Notes: a model not told the origin generated them from the sequence alone. Counted from the stretch's first letter, positions 1 to 6,787 are shown. The stretch: DNA of 10,733 nucleotides from DUZB01 sp964407525 (GCA_964407525.1 CAYOWC010000163.1:1-10733); one strand, 5' to 3'. Translations and numbers: made by a program.

Positions 1-1295
1 CCTTTTTTTGTAAAACGTTCCATCATTTTCTTCGTTTGTGCAAAATTTTTCAGAAGACGGTTTACATCCTGCACCGTGGTTCCACTTCCCATGGCAATTC
101 TGCGTCTCCTGCTGCCGTTCAAAATCTTAAATTTTCTTCTTTCTTCCACAGTCATGGAATTAATGATCGCTTCCACTTTGACCAGCTCTTTCTCATCCGG
201 TTTCATTCCCTTCATTTGCTTCAACTTCCCCATACCGGGAAGCATTCCCATGATATCGTCAAGAGACCCAAGTTTCTTCATCTGCTTGAGTTGGGAACGA
301 AAATCCTCAAGATTGAACTCATTTCGTTTTAGTTTTTTCTCTAATTCTTTTGCTTCTTTATCATCGAACTGATCTTGGGCTTTTTCAATTAAGGAAAGGA
401 CATCTCCCATTCCCAAGATCTGCGAAGCCATTCTATCGGGATGAAAAGGCTCAAGGGCACTGATTTTTTCACCAACACCAATAAATTTTATCGGCTTACC
501 CGTCACCGCACGGACGGACAGCGCGGCCCCACCCCTGGCATCACCTTCCATTTTGGAGAGTACAAGCCCGGTAATATTCAGGCTCTTATCAAACTGACCG
601 GCTACATTGACAGCATCCTGCCCTGTCATTGCATCTGCAACCAACAGGATTTCCGACGGATTGACCCTGGCTTTGATAGTTACCAATTCATCCATCAGGG
701 TTTCATCGATGTGCAAACGTCCTGCAGTATCAATGATCAGAACGTCAACGCCTTCCTGTTCCGCCCTCGCCAAAGCACTTACGCAAATGTCAGCAGGCTT
801 GCTGTCAGGCTCGGAAGGAAAAACCGGAACACCAATTTCAGCGCCAAGCCTCTTCAGCTGCTCGATGGCGGCCGGCCTGTACACATCAGCAGGAACAAGG
901 TAAGGTCTTTTTCCCTGTTTGCGAAGGTATTTTGCCAATTTGGCGGCTGTCGTCGTTTTTCCGGAACCTTGAAGTCCTACCAACATCATGAGGTGGGGAG
1001 CGGCACCCTCAAATTCAAGCCCTTCCTGCGCTTTTCCCATGAGCAGGGTCAGTTCTTCATTGACTATTTTTATAATCTGCTGGCCCGGAGTCAGGCTGTC
1101 CATAACATCCTGCCCCACAGCCCTGTCACGAATATCACTAACCAGTTTCTTAACTACTTTGTAATGGACGTCTGCCTCCAGCAGGGCCAGACGAACTTCT
1201 TTCAAGGCATCCTGAATATTCTTCTCCGTCAGTCTGCCCCGACCGGTTAGCTTCTTGAAAACCCCGTTTAATTTATCGGATAAGCTCTCAAACAT
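1..1295 (-). CDS. ffh: Signal recognition particle GTPase Ffh (C-terminus cut by window edge)
   Basis: Ffh binds 4.5S RNA and signal sequences of nascent membrane proteins and delivers ribosomes to FtsY at the inner membrane. Reverse-strand translation from the ATG at 1295-1293 is open to the left edge and gives 431 residues; the family is usually about 450, so only a short tail is missing. Visible parts are the N domain (about 1-85), the G domain with P-loop GLQGSGKT (107-114), DVYRPAA (137-143), DTAGR (189-193) and GDARGGAALS (251-260), then a methionine-rich M domain with GMLPGMGK (350-357) and the RNA-binding NGSRRRRIA (393-401) plus SGTTVQDVNRLL. The G4 motif, normally TKxD, reads SKME (247-250), which is unusual. 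An AAGAG lies 5 nt before the start, and a strong promoter lies further upstream. The gene stands alone here, divergent from the next operon. Confidence 0.97.
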   Translation of the reverse strand, partial: MFESLSDKLNGVFKKLTGRGRLTEKNIQDALKEVRLALLEADVHYKVVKKLVSDIRDRAVGQDVMDSLTPGQQIIKIVNEELTLLMGKAQEGLEFEGAAPHLMMLVGLQGSGKTTTAAKLAKYLRKQGKRPYLVPADVYRPAAIEQLKRLGAEIGVPVFPSEPDSKPADICVSALARAEQEGVDVLIIDTAGRLHIDETLMDELVTIKARVNPSEILLVADAMTGQDAVNVAGQFDKSLNITGLVLSKMEGDARGGAALSVRAVTGKPIKFIGVGEKISALEPFHPDRMASQILGMGDVLSLIEKAQDQFDDKEAKELEKKLKRNEFNLEDFRSQLKQMKKLGSLDDIMGMLPGMGKLKQMKGMKPDEKELVKVEAIINSMTVEERRKFKILNGSRRRRIAMGSGTTVQDVNRLLKNFAQTKKMMERFTKK

Positions 1296-1322
1296 GATTT
1301 CTCTTTAATTTGATAAATTTTC

Positions 1323-1352
1323 AGTATATTTTAATCACTTCTATTTTGTCAA
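1323..1352 (-). promoter_or_regulatory. Predicted sigma70 promoter of ffh
   Basis: On the minus strand there is a perfect -35 TTGACA (1352-1347) and a -10 TATACT (1328-1323, 5 of 6 to consensus) separated by 18 bp. Transcription would start near 1316, leaving a leader of about 20 nt before the ffh ATG at 1295. Position and quality agree with a constitutive housekeeping promoter; this is a prediction from sequence only. Confidence 0.75.
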
Positions 1353-1593
1353 TAAAAAAACAGAAGCTAATGCAAATTGAATGTCAACTTGATGACAGTA
1401 CCATATTTCAGCCCTTTTAACACGGAAATGTTTAGACCCTCAGCCCCATTCCATTATATCATATGGTAATTTTTGGGTTGCCATGAAAGACGATACCATC
1501 TACTATTCGGATGCTCAGGATTCGTGATTGAATCCTCAGGGGCGATTAAATAGGTCATTGGAAGCCCCTCAAATTTGCATACTCTTTTCCTCT

Positions 1594-1648
1594 CGCAGAG
1601 ACCACACAGAGATCAGAGGGTTTTTCATCTGTTTCCGTGCCCTCCGTG
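1594..1648. repeat. Degenerate CAGAG/CCGTG short repeat patch
   Basis: The word CAGAG occurs at 1596-1600, 1607-1611 and 1614-1618, and TCCGTG at 1634-1639 and 1643-1648 with a 9-nt period. CGCAGAGA at 1594-1601 is the exact reverse complement of the octamer TCTCTGCG repeated at 6725-6756, and CACAGAGA at 1605-1612 differs from it by one base. It therefore looks like a decayed, inverted member of the same intergenic repeat family. That family link is inferred from word similarity only. Confidence 0.45.
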
Positions 1649-1672
1649 AACCCTGCAGGAGATTCCAATTTC

Positions 1673-1676
1673 GGAG
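1673..1676 (+). promoter_or_regulatory. GGAG ribosome binding site bearing on the phosphorylase start
   Basis: GGAG lies 8 nt before an in-frame TTG at 1685 and 17 nt before the in-frame ATG at 1694. Ideal spacing favours TTG 1685 as the initiation codon, while codon preference favours ATG 1694; the two differ by three residues. The longer in-frame GTG starts at 1637 and 1646 sit inside the repeat patch without a Shine-Dalgarno sequence. Confidence 0.4.
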
Positions 1677-1693
1677 TAAAAAATTTGAATTCG

Positions 1694-2440
1694 ATGGACG
1701 ATGAAGGAATCATTCAACCGCGGAAAGGTAGACGCGATCCTGCTCTGGGAAGTGATGTGATTATGGCAATGATTCCGTCAGATCTCGACTATCTTGCACA
1801 CAGAACCGGCGCCGGAAAATCGCCATTCCATGATTCCGGCCTGTATCGGTTATACGTCAAAGAAGAAAAAAACAGCCCGGTTCTCGCTATTGCCGGTCCT
1901 TTCACGGGTGCCCCACACGCGGTTATTGCTCTGGAAAAACTGATTGTCCTTGGTGCAAAAAGGGTCTGGATTCTGGGCTGGTGTGGATCCCTCCAACCAA
2001 ATGTTCGCGTCGGGGATATTATTCTCCCTACTCTCGCCATTTCAGAGGAAGGGACATCGCCGCATTATCCTATTGGTGAAAAACCTATCGCGCCGAACAA
2101 AAACCTCAACAGGGCCCTCTTGGAACATATGGAACAGGAACAGCTTCCTTTTTCTTCGGGAGCTGTCTGGACAACAGATGCCATTTATCGGGAAACCCCC
2201 CGAAAAGTCAGAAACTTTCAAAACCAGGGAGTTCTATCGGTAGAGATGGAACTGTCCGCATTATTCACAGTGGCCCTGTATCGTTCTGTAGCCATGGCGG
2301 GATTGCTGGTGGTTTCAGATGAGCTTTTTGATTTGAAATGGGCGCCGGGTTTCTCAAATCCTGCTCTGAAAAAGGGCTCCCGCCGTGCGTCCAATATTCT
2401 TCTAAGCGGAATAGGTCGTATGGCCAACGGAGAATTTTGA
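1694..2440 (+). CDS. Nucleoside phosphorylase-like protein (PNP/UDP family)
   Basis: Predicted member of the PNP_UDP_1 superfamily, cytoplasmic enzymes that cleave the N-glycosidic bond of nucleosides with phosphate, or with water in nucleosidase relatives. From the ATG at 1694 it has 248 residues, normal for the family. Visible motifs are GWCGSL (95-100) after a hydrophobic strand, GDIILPT (107-113), EEGTSPHY (118-125), TTDAIYRE (160-167), VEMELSALF (183-191), whose EME resembles the ribose-contacting segment, and SDEL (208-211) at the place of the catalytic Asp in phosphorylases. The motif set is closest to uridine-phosphorylase-like and uncharacterised phosphorylase groups, so the substrate cannot be named. 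An in-frame TTG at 1685 has better Shine-Dalgarno spacing. The stop TGA shares its A with the next ATG (TGATG), suggesting translational coupling with the DUF1786 gene. Confidence 0.82.
   Translation: MDDEGIIQPRKGRRDPALGSDVIMAMIPSDLDYLAHRTGAGKSPFHDSGLYRLYVKEEKNSPVLAIAGPFTGAPHAVIALEKLIVLGAKRVWILGWCGSLQPNVRVGDIILPTLAISEEGTSPHYPIGEKPIAPNKNLNRALLEHMEQEQLPFSSGAVWTTDAIYRETPRKVRNFQNQGVLSVEMELSALFTVALYRSVAMAGLLVVSDELFDLKWAPGFSNPALKKGSRRASNILLSGIGRMANGEF
2429..2432 (+). promoter_or_regulatory. GGAG ribosome binding site deciding the DUF1786 start
   Basis: GGAG ends 7 nt before the ATG at 2440, within the last codons of the phosphorylase gene. It supports the short 346-residue protein over a start further upstream at 2338, and places initiation exactly at the TGATG stop/start overlap. 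Confidence 0.75.
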
Positions 2441-3480
2441 TGAACAATAGAAACAGCGTACTTGCCATCGACATAGGAAGCGGCACCCAGGATATCCTTA
2501 TATGGCACCATGGAATACCCATGGAAAACAGCCCGAAAATGATCCTTCCCTCTGCAACCACCATCCTTTCTAAAAAAATCGAACTGGCCACAAAACATGG
2601 ACTACATATCTTTCTTTCGGGAAATGTAATGGGGGGCGGCCCATCTTCTGCAGCGGTACGCAGACACCTGAAAGCAGGATTCAAGGTATTTGCCATGGAG
2701 AAGCCCGCACTTACTTTTCATGACAACCTGAATAAAGTACGGGCAATGGGCATTGAAATTGTTGAAAAAAAACCTATTTTCAAAAATCTAATGGAATTGC
2801 CCATGGGAGATTTAAATTTGCCGGCGATCCAACAGGGCCTGGCTCTTTTTGGTGTTTCGCTACCGGAAACTGTTGCCGTTGCCGTCCAGGACCACGGATT
2901 TTCTCCAGACGAGAGCAATCGGGTATTCAGGTTTAAGCAGTGGAACGAGTTGCTGCAAACAGAAAAGGAGTTTTCTGATCTGCTGTATGAAAAACCGCCG
3001 GAACACCTGACCCGCATGCAGGCAATCTGCGAAATCGCGCCGGGGGCGCTTGTCATGGACACGGGAATAGCCGCTATCCTTGGTGCTTTAACCGACTCCT
3101 GGATTTCTGCGCGCCGTGAAGAAGGCGTTACCATTGTCAATATCGGCAATGAACATGTTTTGGCGGCCCTGGTTCAAGGAAACAAAGTTTGGGGAATATA
3201 CGAACACCACACTTCCCTGATGGACCCTGAAAAGCTGGAAAAACATTTAGGGCGTTTTAAACGGGAGCATCTTTCTAATCAGGAAATCCTTGATGAAATG
3301 GGCCACGGATGTACGGTCCTTTCAGGAGCATCCCGCGCAGGAGCTTTTCAACATCTTGGTGTAACCGGGCCCAATCGCGAGCGTTTTTCCGGACTTCATG
3401 GGCACATGGCTGCTCCATTTGGCGACATGATGCTAACGGGATGTTTCGGGCTTCTCGAAGCCTTGAAAAAGAGAGTGTAA
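2440..3480 (+). CDS. DUF1786 family protein (ASKHA-like, COG4012 type)
   Basis: 346 residues. I recognise the DUF1786 pattern, often mislabelled as pyruvate formate-lyase activating enzyme; no radical-SAM CxxxCxxC motif is present, so that name does not fit. The N-terminus has AIDIGSGTQD (9-18), like the phosphate-1 loop of actin/sugar-kinase/Hsp70 folds, then SGNVMGGGP (60-68). VNIGNEH (233-239) resembles a phosphate-2 loop, and a glycine-rich C-terminal segment (GHMAAPFGD, 321-329, and TGCFG, 333-337) may be the adenosine region. ATP binding is therefore inferred, and the substrate is unknown. The ATG at 2440 overlaps the phosphorylase stop and has GGAG at 2429-2432, 7 nt upstream; the frame stays open further upstream, but that part overlaps the phosphorylase gene. 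ligA begins 7 nt downstream. Confidence 0.8.
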   Translation: MNNRNSVLAIDIGSGTQDILIWHHGIPMENSPKMILPSATTILSKKIELATKHGLHIFLSGNVMGGGPSSAAVRRHLKAGFKVFAMEKPALTFHDNLNKVRAMGIEIVEKKPIFKNLMELPMGDLNLPAIQQGLALFGVSLPETVAVAVQDHGFSPDESNRVFRFKQWNELLQTEKEFSDLLYEKPPEHLTRMQAICEIAPGALVMDTGIAAILGALTDSWISARREEGVTIVNIGNEHVLAALVQGNKVWGIYEHHTSLMDPEKLEKHLGRFKREHLSNQEILDEMGHGCTVLSGASRAGAFQHLGVTGPNRERFSGLHGHMAAPFGDMMLTGCFGLLEALKKRV

Positions 3481-3487
3481 CCAGAGA

Positions 3488-5518
3488 ATGGATGAAATAG
3501 CCAAGAAGATAAAAGACTTATCCGAAACAATCAGGCGGAACAACCAACTATATTATGTCTTGGATGACCCTGAAATATCCGACGGGGAATATGACAGGCT
3601 TTTCGTGGAATTGCTGGATCTGGAAAAACAATATCCCGAACTCATAGTCCCTGATTCGCCAACCCAAAGGGTAGGTGCCGAACCCAGGAAAGCGTTTTCC
3701 CAGGTAAAGCACACAATTCCGATGCTCAGCCTTGGAAACAGTTTCAATGACCAGGATTTGACAGATTTTGATAAAAGGGTTAAGAGATTCCTGGGAGACA
3801 GCACCCCTATTGAATACACGGTTGAACCAAAAATCGACGGACTCGCCGTAGAAATTGTTTACAAAAGAGGATCTTTTACTGTGGCTTCCACACGGGGCGA
3901 TGGTTATGTGGGAGAAGATATCACCGCCAATATTAAAACGATTCTCACTGTTCCTTTGAAACTGACGCAAAGAAAGGGGATTCCATCCCCCCCTGACCTC
4001 CTTGAAGTCAGGGGGGAAGTCTATATGGAAACGGCTGCGTTTGAAAAATTGAATCGCGGCAGGTTACAGAAAAGCCTTTCTCCATTTGCCAATCCTAGAA
4101 ACGCCGCAGCCGGATCTTTGCGGCAACTCGATCACAGGATAACGGTCAAAAGGCCTCTGAACATGTTTTGCTACGGTATCGGGACCATTACAGAACCCTC
4201 GTTCGATACCTACTACGAAATGATGTTGGCTCTCCAGAAGTGGGGATTTCGTGTAAACAGGCCCCACATAAACTTGTGCGGGAGCATAAGGGATGTTATC
4301 GCTTGCTGCCATGATATTGAAGAAAAAAGGCACCAGTTTTATTATGAAATTGACGGGGCCGTTATCAAAGTAAATCGTCTGGACCTGCAAGCCAGGCTGG
4401 GCATGAAATCCAGAAGCCCACGATGGGCTATAGCCTGTAAATTCAAGCCTACACAGGAAACAACCAGGATTATCCGAATTGATGTTCAGGTGGGCCGAAC
4501 CGGAGCGCTTACCCCTGTGGCCCACCTGGAACCAGTCGAAATAGGTGGTGTAATTGTAAGGCGGGCCACACTCCACAATACAGATGAGATCAACAGGAAA
4601 GATACACGTGAGGGAGACACGGTCGTTATTCAGAGGGCCGGTGACGTTATCCCGGAAGTGGTAAAGGTTGTGGCATCAAAAAGAACCGGAAAAGAGAAAA
4701 AATTTGACATGCCTGCCCATTGCCCTGCCTGTGGTTCAACCGTTGTAAAAAAAGAAGGCGAAGTAGCTCTGCGATGTGAGAATCTCCTCTGTCCAGCCCA
4801 GGTAAGAGGCGCCCTGAAACATTTTGTATCCAAAGGGGCCATGAATGTCGATGGACTTGGAGAAAAAATATTGGATCAGTTGATGGCAAAGGAACTGGTG
4901 CACGATGAAGCAGACCTATACAATCTAACCTTGGAAAATCTTCTTACTCTTGATAAGATAAAGGAGAAATCGGCCAAGAATCTCCTGAATGCCATCGAGA
5001 AAAGCAAAAAAACAACATTGGCTAAATTTATCTTTTCCTTAGGCATGAGACATGTGGGGGAATATGTGGCCGCAATTTTAGCTGACCATTTTAGAAATGT
5101 GGACATGCTGCAAAAAGCGAAGGAAACAGACCTTCTTGCCATTGATGGAATAGGACCTCAAATTGCAGAAAGCATTATATCTTATTTTGAAGACGAACAG
5201 AAAAGAACGCTCATCCAAAGGCTGCTCGAGGAGGGTTTTGAATTTGAAGCAACTCCAACAGGGTCTTCCTCAACAATACAGGGAAAAGTTTTTGTCCTCA
5301 CAGGCACCCTGCCTTCTTTGAGGCGTTCTGAAGCCAAGGAAATGATTGTCAAAAATGGAGGCAGAATTACATCCTCCGTTACTTCAAAAACAGACTTTGT
5401 AATATCGGGGGATTCTCCGGGTTCAAAACTCAGAAAAGCAGAAAGTCTAAACGTACCGATCCTGGAGGAAGAAAGCTTCATGGCTTTGCTCGGAATCTCC
5501 AAAACAAGTGACGAGTAA
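3488..5518 (+). CDS. ligA: NAD-dependent DNA ligase LigA
   Basis: Seals nicks with 3'-OH and 5'-phosphate ends in replication and repair, using NAD+ to form a ligase-AMP intermediate. The 676 residues match the usual length of about 670. In order: domain Ia with YYVLDDPEISDGEYD (22-36); adenylation domain with EPKIDG (113-118, Lys115 being the AMP acceptor), EVRGE (173-177), NPRNAAAGSLRQL (202-214), DGAVIKV (289-295) and Lys318 in AIACKFK; OB fold around VGRTGALTPVAHLEPV (335-350); zinc finger Cys412, Cys415, Cys430 and Cys435; helix-hairpin-helix repeats around 515-565; and BRCT at about 597-676. All key residues are present, so it should be active. It starts 7 nt after the DUF1786 stop and is followed 4 nt later by the acylphosphatase gene. 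Codons 167-177 contain a strong inverted repeat. Confidence 0.98.
   Translation: MDEIAKKIKDLSETIRRNNQLYYVLDDPEISDGEYDRLFVELLDLEKQYPELIVPDSPTQRVGAEPRKAFSQVKHTIPMLSLGNSFNDQDLTDFDKRVKRFLGDSTPIEYTVEPKIDGLAVEIVYKRGSFTVASTRGDGYVGEDITANIKTILTVPLKLTQRKGIPSPPDLLEVRGEVYMETAAFEKLNRGRLQKSLSPFANPRNAAAGSLRQLDHRITVKRPLNMFCYGIGTITEPSFDTYYEMMLALQKWGFRVNRPHINLCGSIRDVIACCHDIEEKRHQFYYEIDGAVIKVNRLDLQARLGMKSRSPRWAIACKFKPTQETTRIIRIDVQVGRTGALTPVAHLEPVEIGGVIVRRATLHNTDEINRKDTREGDTVVIQRAGDVIPEVVKVVASKRTGKEKKFDMPAHCPACGSTVVKKEGEVALRCENLLCPAQVRGALKHFVSKGAMNVDGLGEKILDQLMAKELVHDEADLYNLTLENLLTLDKIKEKSAKNLLNAIEKSKKTTLAKFIFSLGMRHVGEYVAAILADHFRNVDMLQKAKETDLLAIDGIGPQIAESIISYFEDEQKRTLIQRLLEEGFEFEATPTGSSSTIQGKVFVLTGTLPSLRRSEAKEMIVKNGGRITSSVTSKTDFVISGDSPGSKLRKAESLNVPILEEESFMALLGISKTSDE
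3976..4016 (+). repeat. Competing inverted repeats inside ligA
   Basis: A perfect 10-bp stem CCCCCCTGAC (3988-3997) / GTCAGGGGGG (4007-4016) encloses a 9-nt loop. Just before it, GGGGA (3976-3980) / TCCCC (3986-3990) forms a 5-bp stem with a 5-nt loop. The C tract at 3987-3990 belongs to both, so the two hairpins are mutually exclusive. The downstream arm encodes the conserved EVRGE region. No T tract follows, so it is not a typical intrinsic terminator. Confidence 0.8.
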
Positions 5519-5522
5519 CAAT

Positions 5523-5801
5523 ATGGGTAATACAAGAGTACACATGATTATAATGGGACGTGTTCAGGGCGTCTGGTTCCGGGAAACCACCCGCAGGGAG
5601 GCTGTGTCATTAGGCGTATCCGGTTGGGTGTGCAATCTTTCGGATGGAACAGTGGAGGTGCTGGCGGAAGGCCGCGAAGACCGCATACGAGATTTTGTCT
5701 CATGGTGCAACAAAGGTCCTTCCTCTGCAAATGTTAAACAAATTATAAAAGAAGAAGAGGAATGGCAGAATGAGTTCAGCTCTTTCGAAATTGTTTTTTA
5801 A
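5523..5801 (+). CDS. acyP: Acylphosphatase
   Basis: Small cytoplasmic enzyme that hydrolyses acyl phosphates such as acetyl phosphate, carbamoyl phosphate or 1,3-bisphosphoglycerate. From the ATG at 5523 it has 92 residues, the standard size. It carries the family signature GRVQGVWFR (12-20) with catalytic Arg20 and GWVCNLSDGTVEV (34-46) with catalytic Asn38, plus the later GPSSANV segment. An in-frame GTG at 5508 would overlap the ligA end and is less likely; GAG at 5513-5515 gives a weak Shine-Dalgarno 7 nt before the ATG. It lies between ligA (4-nt gap) and a lipoprotein gene whose start overlaps its 3' end by 32 nt, so it is almost surely co-transcribed. The last codons run into a T6A6 palindrome. 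Confidence 0.95.
   Translation: MGNTRVHMIIMGRVQGVWFRETTRREAVSLGVSGWVCNLSDGTVEVLAEGREDRIRDFVSWCNKGPSSANVKQIIKEEEEWQNEFSSFEIVF
5757..5760 (+). promoter_or_regulatory. GAGG ribosome binding site deciding the lipoprotein start
   Basis: GAGG, within a purine-rich run, sits 9 nt before the ATG at 5770, inside the acylphosphatase gene. The alternative in-frame ATG at 5812 has only a poor match upstream (GCAGA), although it would give a more typical signal-peptide n-region. Confidence 0.5.
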
Positions 5802-6702
5802 AAAACGCAGAATGTCTAAAAAGACCATGCAGAGACTGGGGCTTTCCATAGTGATATTGCTTTTGGTATTGCCTTGCGGCTGTAGTGTCGTAAATAAAAT
5901 CCTTCCGGGCGACGATTACCTCAGAAAACGAGTGATGATTTTCCCTTTTATTGACCAGGCGAATGTGGGGCCTGAAAGGACGGCAGAATTAAGCAAGGAG
6001 TTTTACGGGCTTCTTGACAAATCTTCTTCTCTGCTTCTGTATAAATCCCCCGATGGGATATACTCCTCCCTCGCCATGAATTCTCCTCAATTTGGCGTAG
6101 TTACCAGTTCGGTGCTTGTAGATGTTGCTGAGCAGATGGGGATGACCGATCTTCTTATCGGAGTCTTGAACCCTATTGAGACATCAATCAGCAAAACGGG
6201 CATCTGGCCTTTCGACAGTTGGAAAAAGATTTACGTGGTGTCGGTGGCGGTGAATATTATAGATATCGCAACCAAAACCCTTCTCCTTACCCAGCTTGAT
6301 CTGCAGGAATTTACCGTCCCCCTCGAAGACGCGGAAAATGAAGATGAGGAGGAATACATCAAACGAGTAACTGCTGAGGCATTGCCCGAAATCATGGAAA
6401 ACCTGGTTGAAGCAGTAGAAAACAGGCTCAAAGAAAATCCTTTTACCGGAAAAATATTAGCCATTGATGAGGGAACAATCATGTTTAATGCGGGCAGCGA
6501 GGTCGGCCTGGATGAAGGGCAGGTTTTTGACGTATATGCCCTCGGGAAAGCGATCCCTTCGGCGGGCGGAAGGGAAGTTCATCTTTTCGGCGATAAGGTA
6601 GGAACAATAAAGACTTCTAAGGTCATGGATAAACATGCCCTTGCGGAACCCCTGTCAGGTGGACCGTTTAAAGCGGGGCAGATTATTCGGTTTCAACGCT
6701 GA
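5770..6702 (+). CDS. Predicted lipoprotein with FlgT C-terminal-like domain
   Basis: 310 residues, function not known. A basic n-region (KKRRMSKK, 11-18) and a hydrophobic core LGLSIVILLLVL (23-34) precede PCGC, so Cys38 is the probable lipidated residue; Pro at -3 makes the lipobox atypical. Mature part: a strand KRVMIFPFIDQ as in CsgG/LpoB-like periplasmic domains, a middle alpha/beta region, an acidic patch near 183-194, and a C-terminal domain (227-310) starting GKILAIDEGTIMFNAGSE, followed by VGLDEGQVFDVY, that resembles the C-terminal domain of flagellar assembly protein FlgT. No flagellar genes are nearby, so a flagellar role is not implied. It overlaps the acylphosphatase gene by 32 nt. 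Start 5770 has the better ribosome site; starting at 5812 would remove 14 residues. It ends the plus-strand operon. Confidence 0.7.
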   Translation: MSSALSKLFFKKRRMSKKTMQRLGLSIVILLLVLPCGCSVVNKILPGDDYLRKRVMIFPFIDQANVGPERTAELSKEFYGLLDKSSSLLLYKSPDGIYSSLAMNSPQFGVVTSSVLVDVAEQMGMTDLLIGVLNPIETSISKTGIWPFDSWKKIYVVSVAVNIIDIATKTLLLTQLDLQEFTVPLEDAENEDEEEYIKRVTAEALPEIMENLVEAVENRLKENPFTGKILAIDEGTIMFNAGSEVGLDEGQVFDVYALGKAIPSAGGREVHLFGDKVGTIKTSKVMDKHALAEPLSGGPFKAGQIIRFQR

Positions 6703-6724
6703 TGAATTTGATGGTATTTTTTGT

Positions 6725-6756
6725 TCTCTGCGTCTCTGCGTCTCTGCGTCTCTGCG
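6725..6756. repeat. Four perfect tandem copies of TCTCTGCG
   Basis: An 8-bp unit is repeated exactly four times, beginning 22 nt after the lipoprotein stop, in the gap between two convergent operons. It matches a kind of short intergenic repeat I associate with Desulfobacterota and other environmental genomes, but I cannot verify that here. An inverted decayed relative occurs at 1594-1612. Confidence 0.9.
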
Positions 6757-6780
6757 CGAAACCTCGTGCAAGAAAATTTT
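6753..6780 (+). terminator. Weak candidate terminator after the lipoprotein gene
   Basis: TGCGCG (6753-6758) can pair with CGTGCA (6765-6770), with one G-U pair and a 6-nt loop. The following AGAAAATTTT contains only four Ts, placed 7 nt from the stem. Its position in a convergent gap fits termination, but the stem is short and the T tract poor. Confidence 0.25.
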
Positions 6781-6787
6781 ATCTTGA

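Larger units (their letters stand above)
1353..1684. other. Divergent intergenic region, no gene seen
   Basis: This stretch separates ffh from the plus-strand operon. No convincing ORF, tRNA or known RNA is visible. It holds a 7-bp inverted repeat AGGATTC/GAATCCT (1517-1523 and 1530-1536, 6-nt loop) and an overlapping-scale 6-bp pair AGGGGC/GCCCCT (1538-1543 and 1564-1569), which could fold in the 5' leader of the operon. A degenerate repeat patch follows at 1594-1648. I see no good sigma70 promoter for the plus-strand operon; the best candidate (TTTAGA at 1431-1436 and TATATC at 1455-1460, 18 bp apart) matches only 4 of 6 at each box. Confidence 0.6.

Noticed and set aside
441..1250. Long plus-strand open frame of 269 codons
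   Set aside because: It is antisense to ffh, whose minus-strand translation carries all SRP GTPase motifs; the plus-strand product has no recognisable domain.
1483..1527. 14-codon ORF (MKDDTIYYSDAQDS) upstream of the phosphorylase
   Set aside because: It has no Shine-Dalgarno sequence and no family support, so it is probably chance in non-coding DNA.
1637..1693. N-terminal extension of the phosphorylase from GTG 1637
   Set aside because: The extra 19 residues fall within the degenerate repeat patch, with no ribosome site at that GTG and no homology expected; starts at 1685 or 1694 fit better.
2338..2439. Upstream extension of the DUF1786 frame
   Set aside because: It lies inside the phosphorylase coding region in another frame; the ATG at 2440 has a well-placed GGAG and begins just before the family's N-terminal motif.
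2440..3480. Pyruvate formate-lyase activating enzyme
   Set aside because: This is a common database label for the family, but the sequence lacks the radical-SAM CxxxCxxC cluster and instead has an ASKHA-like phosphate loop.
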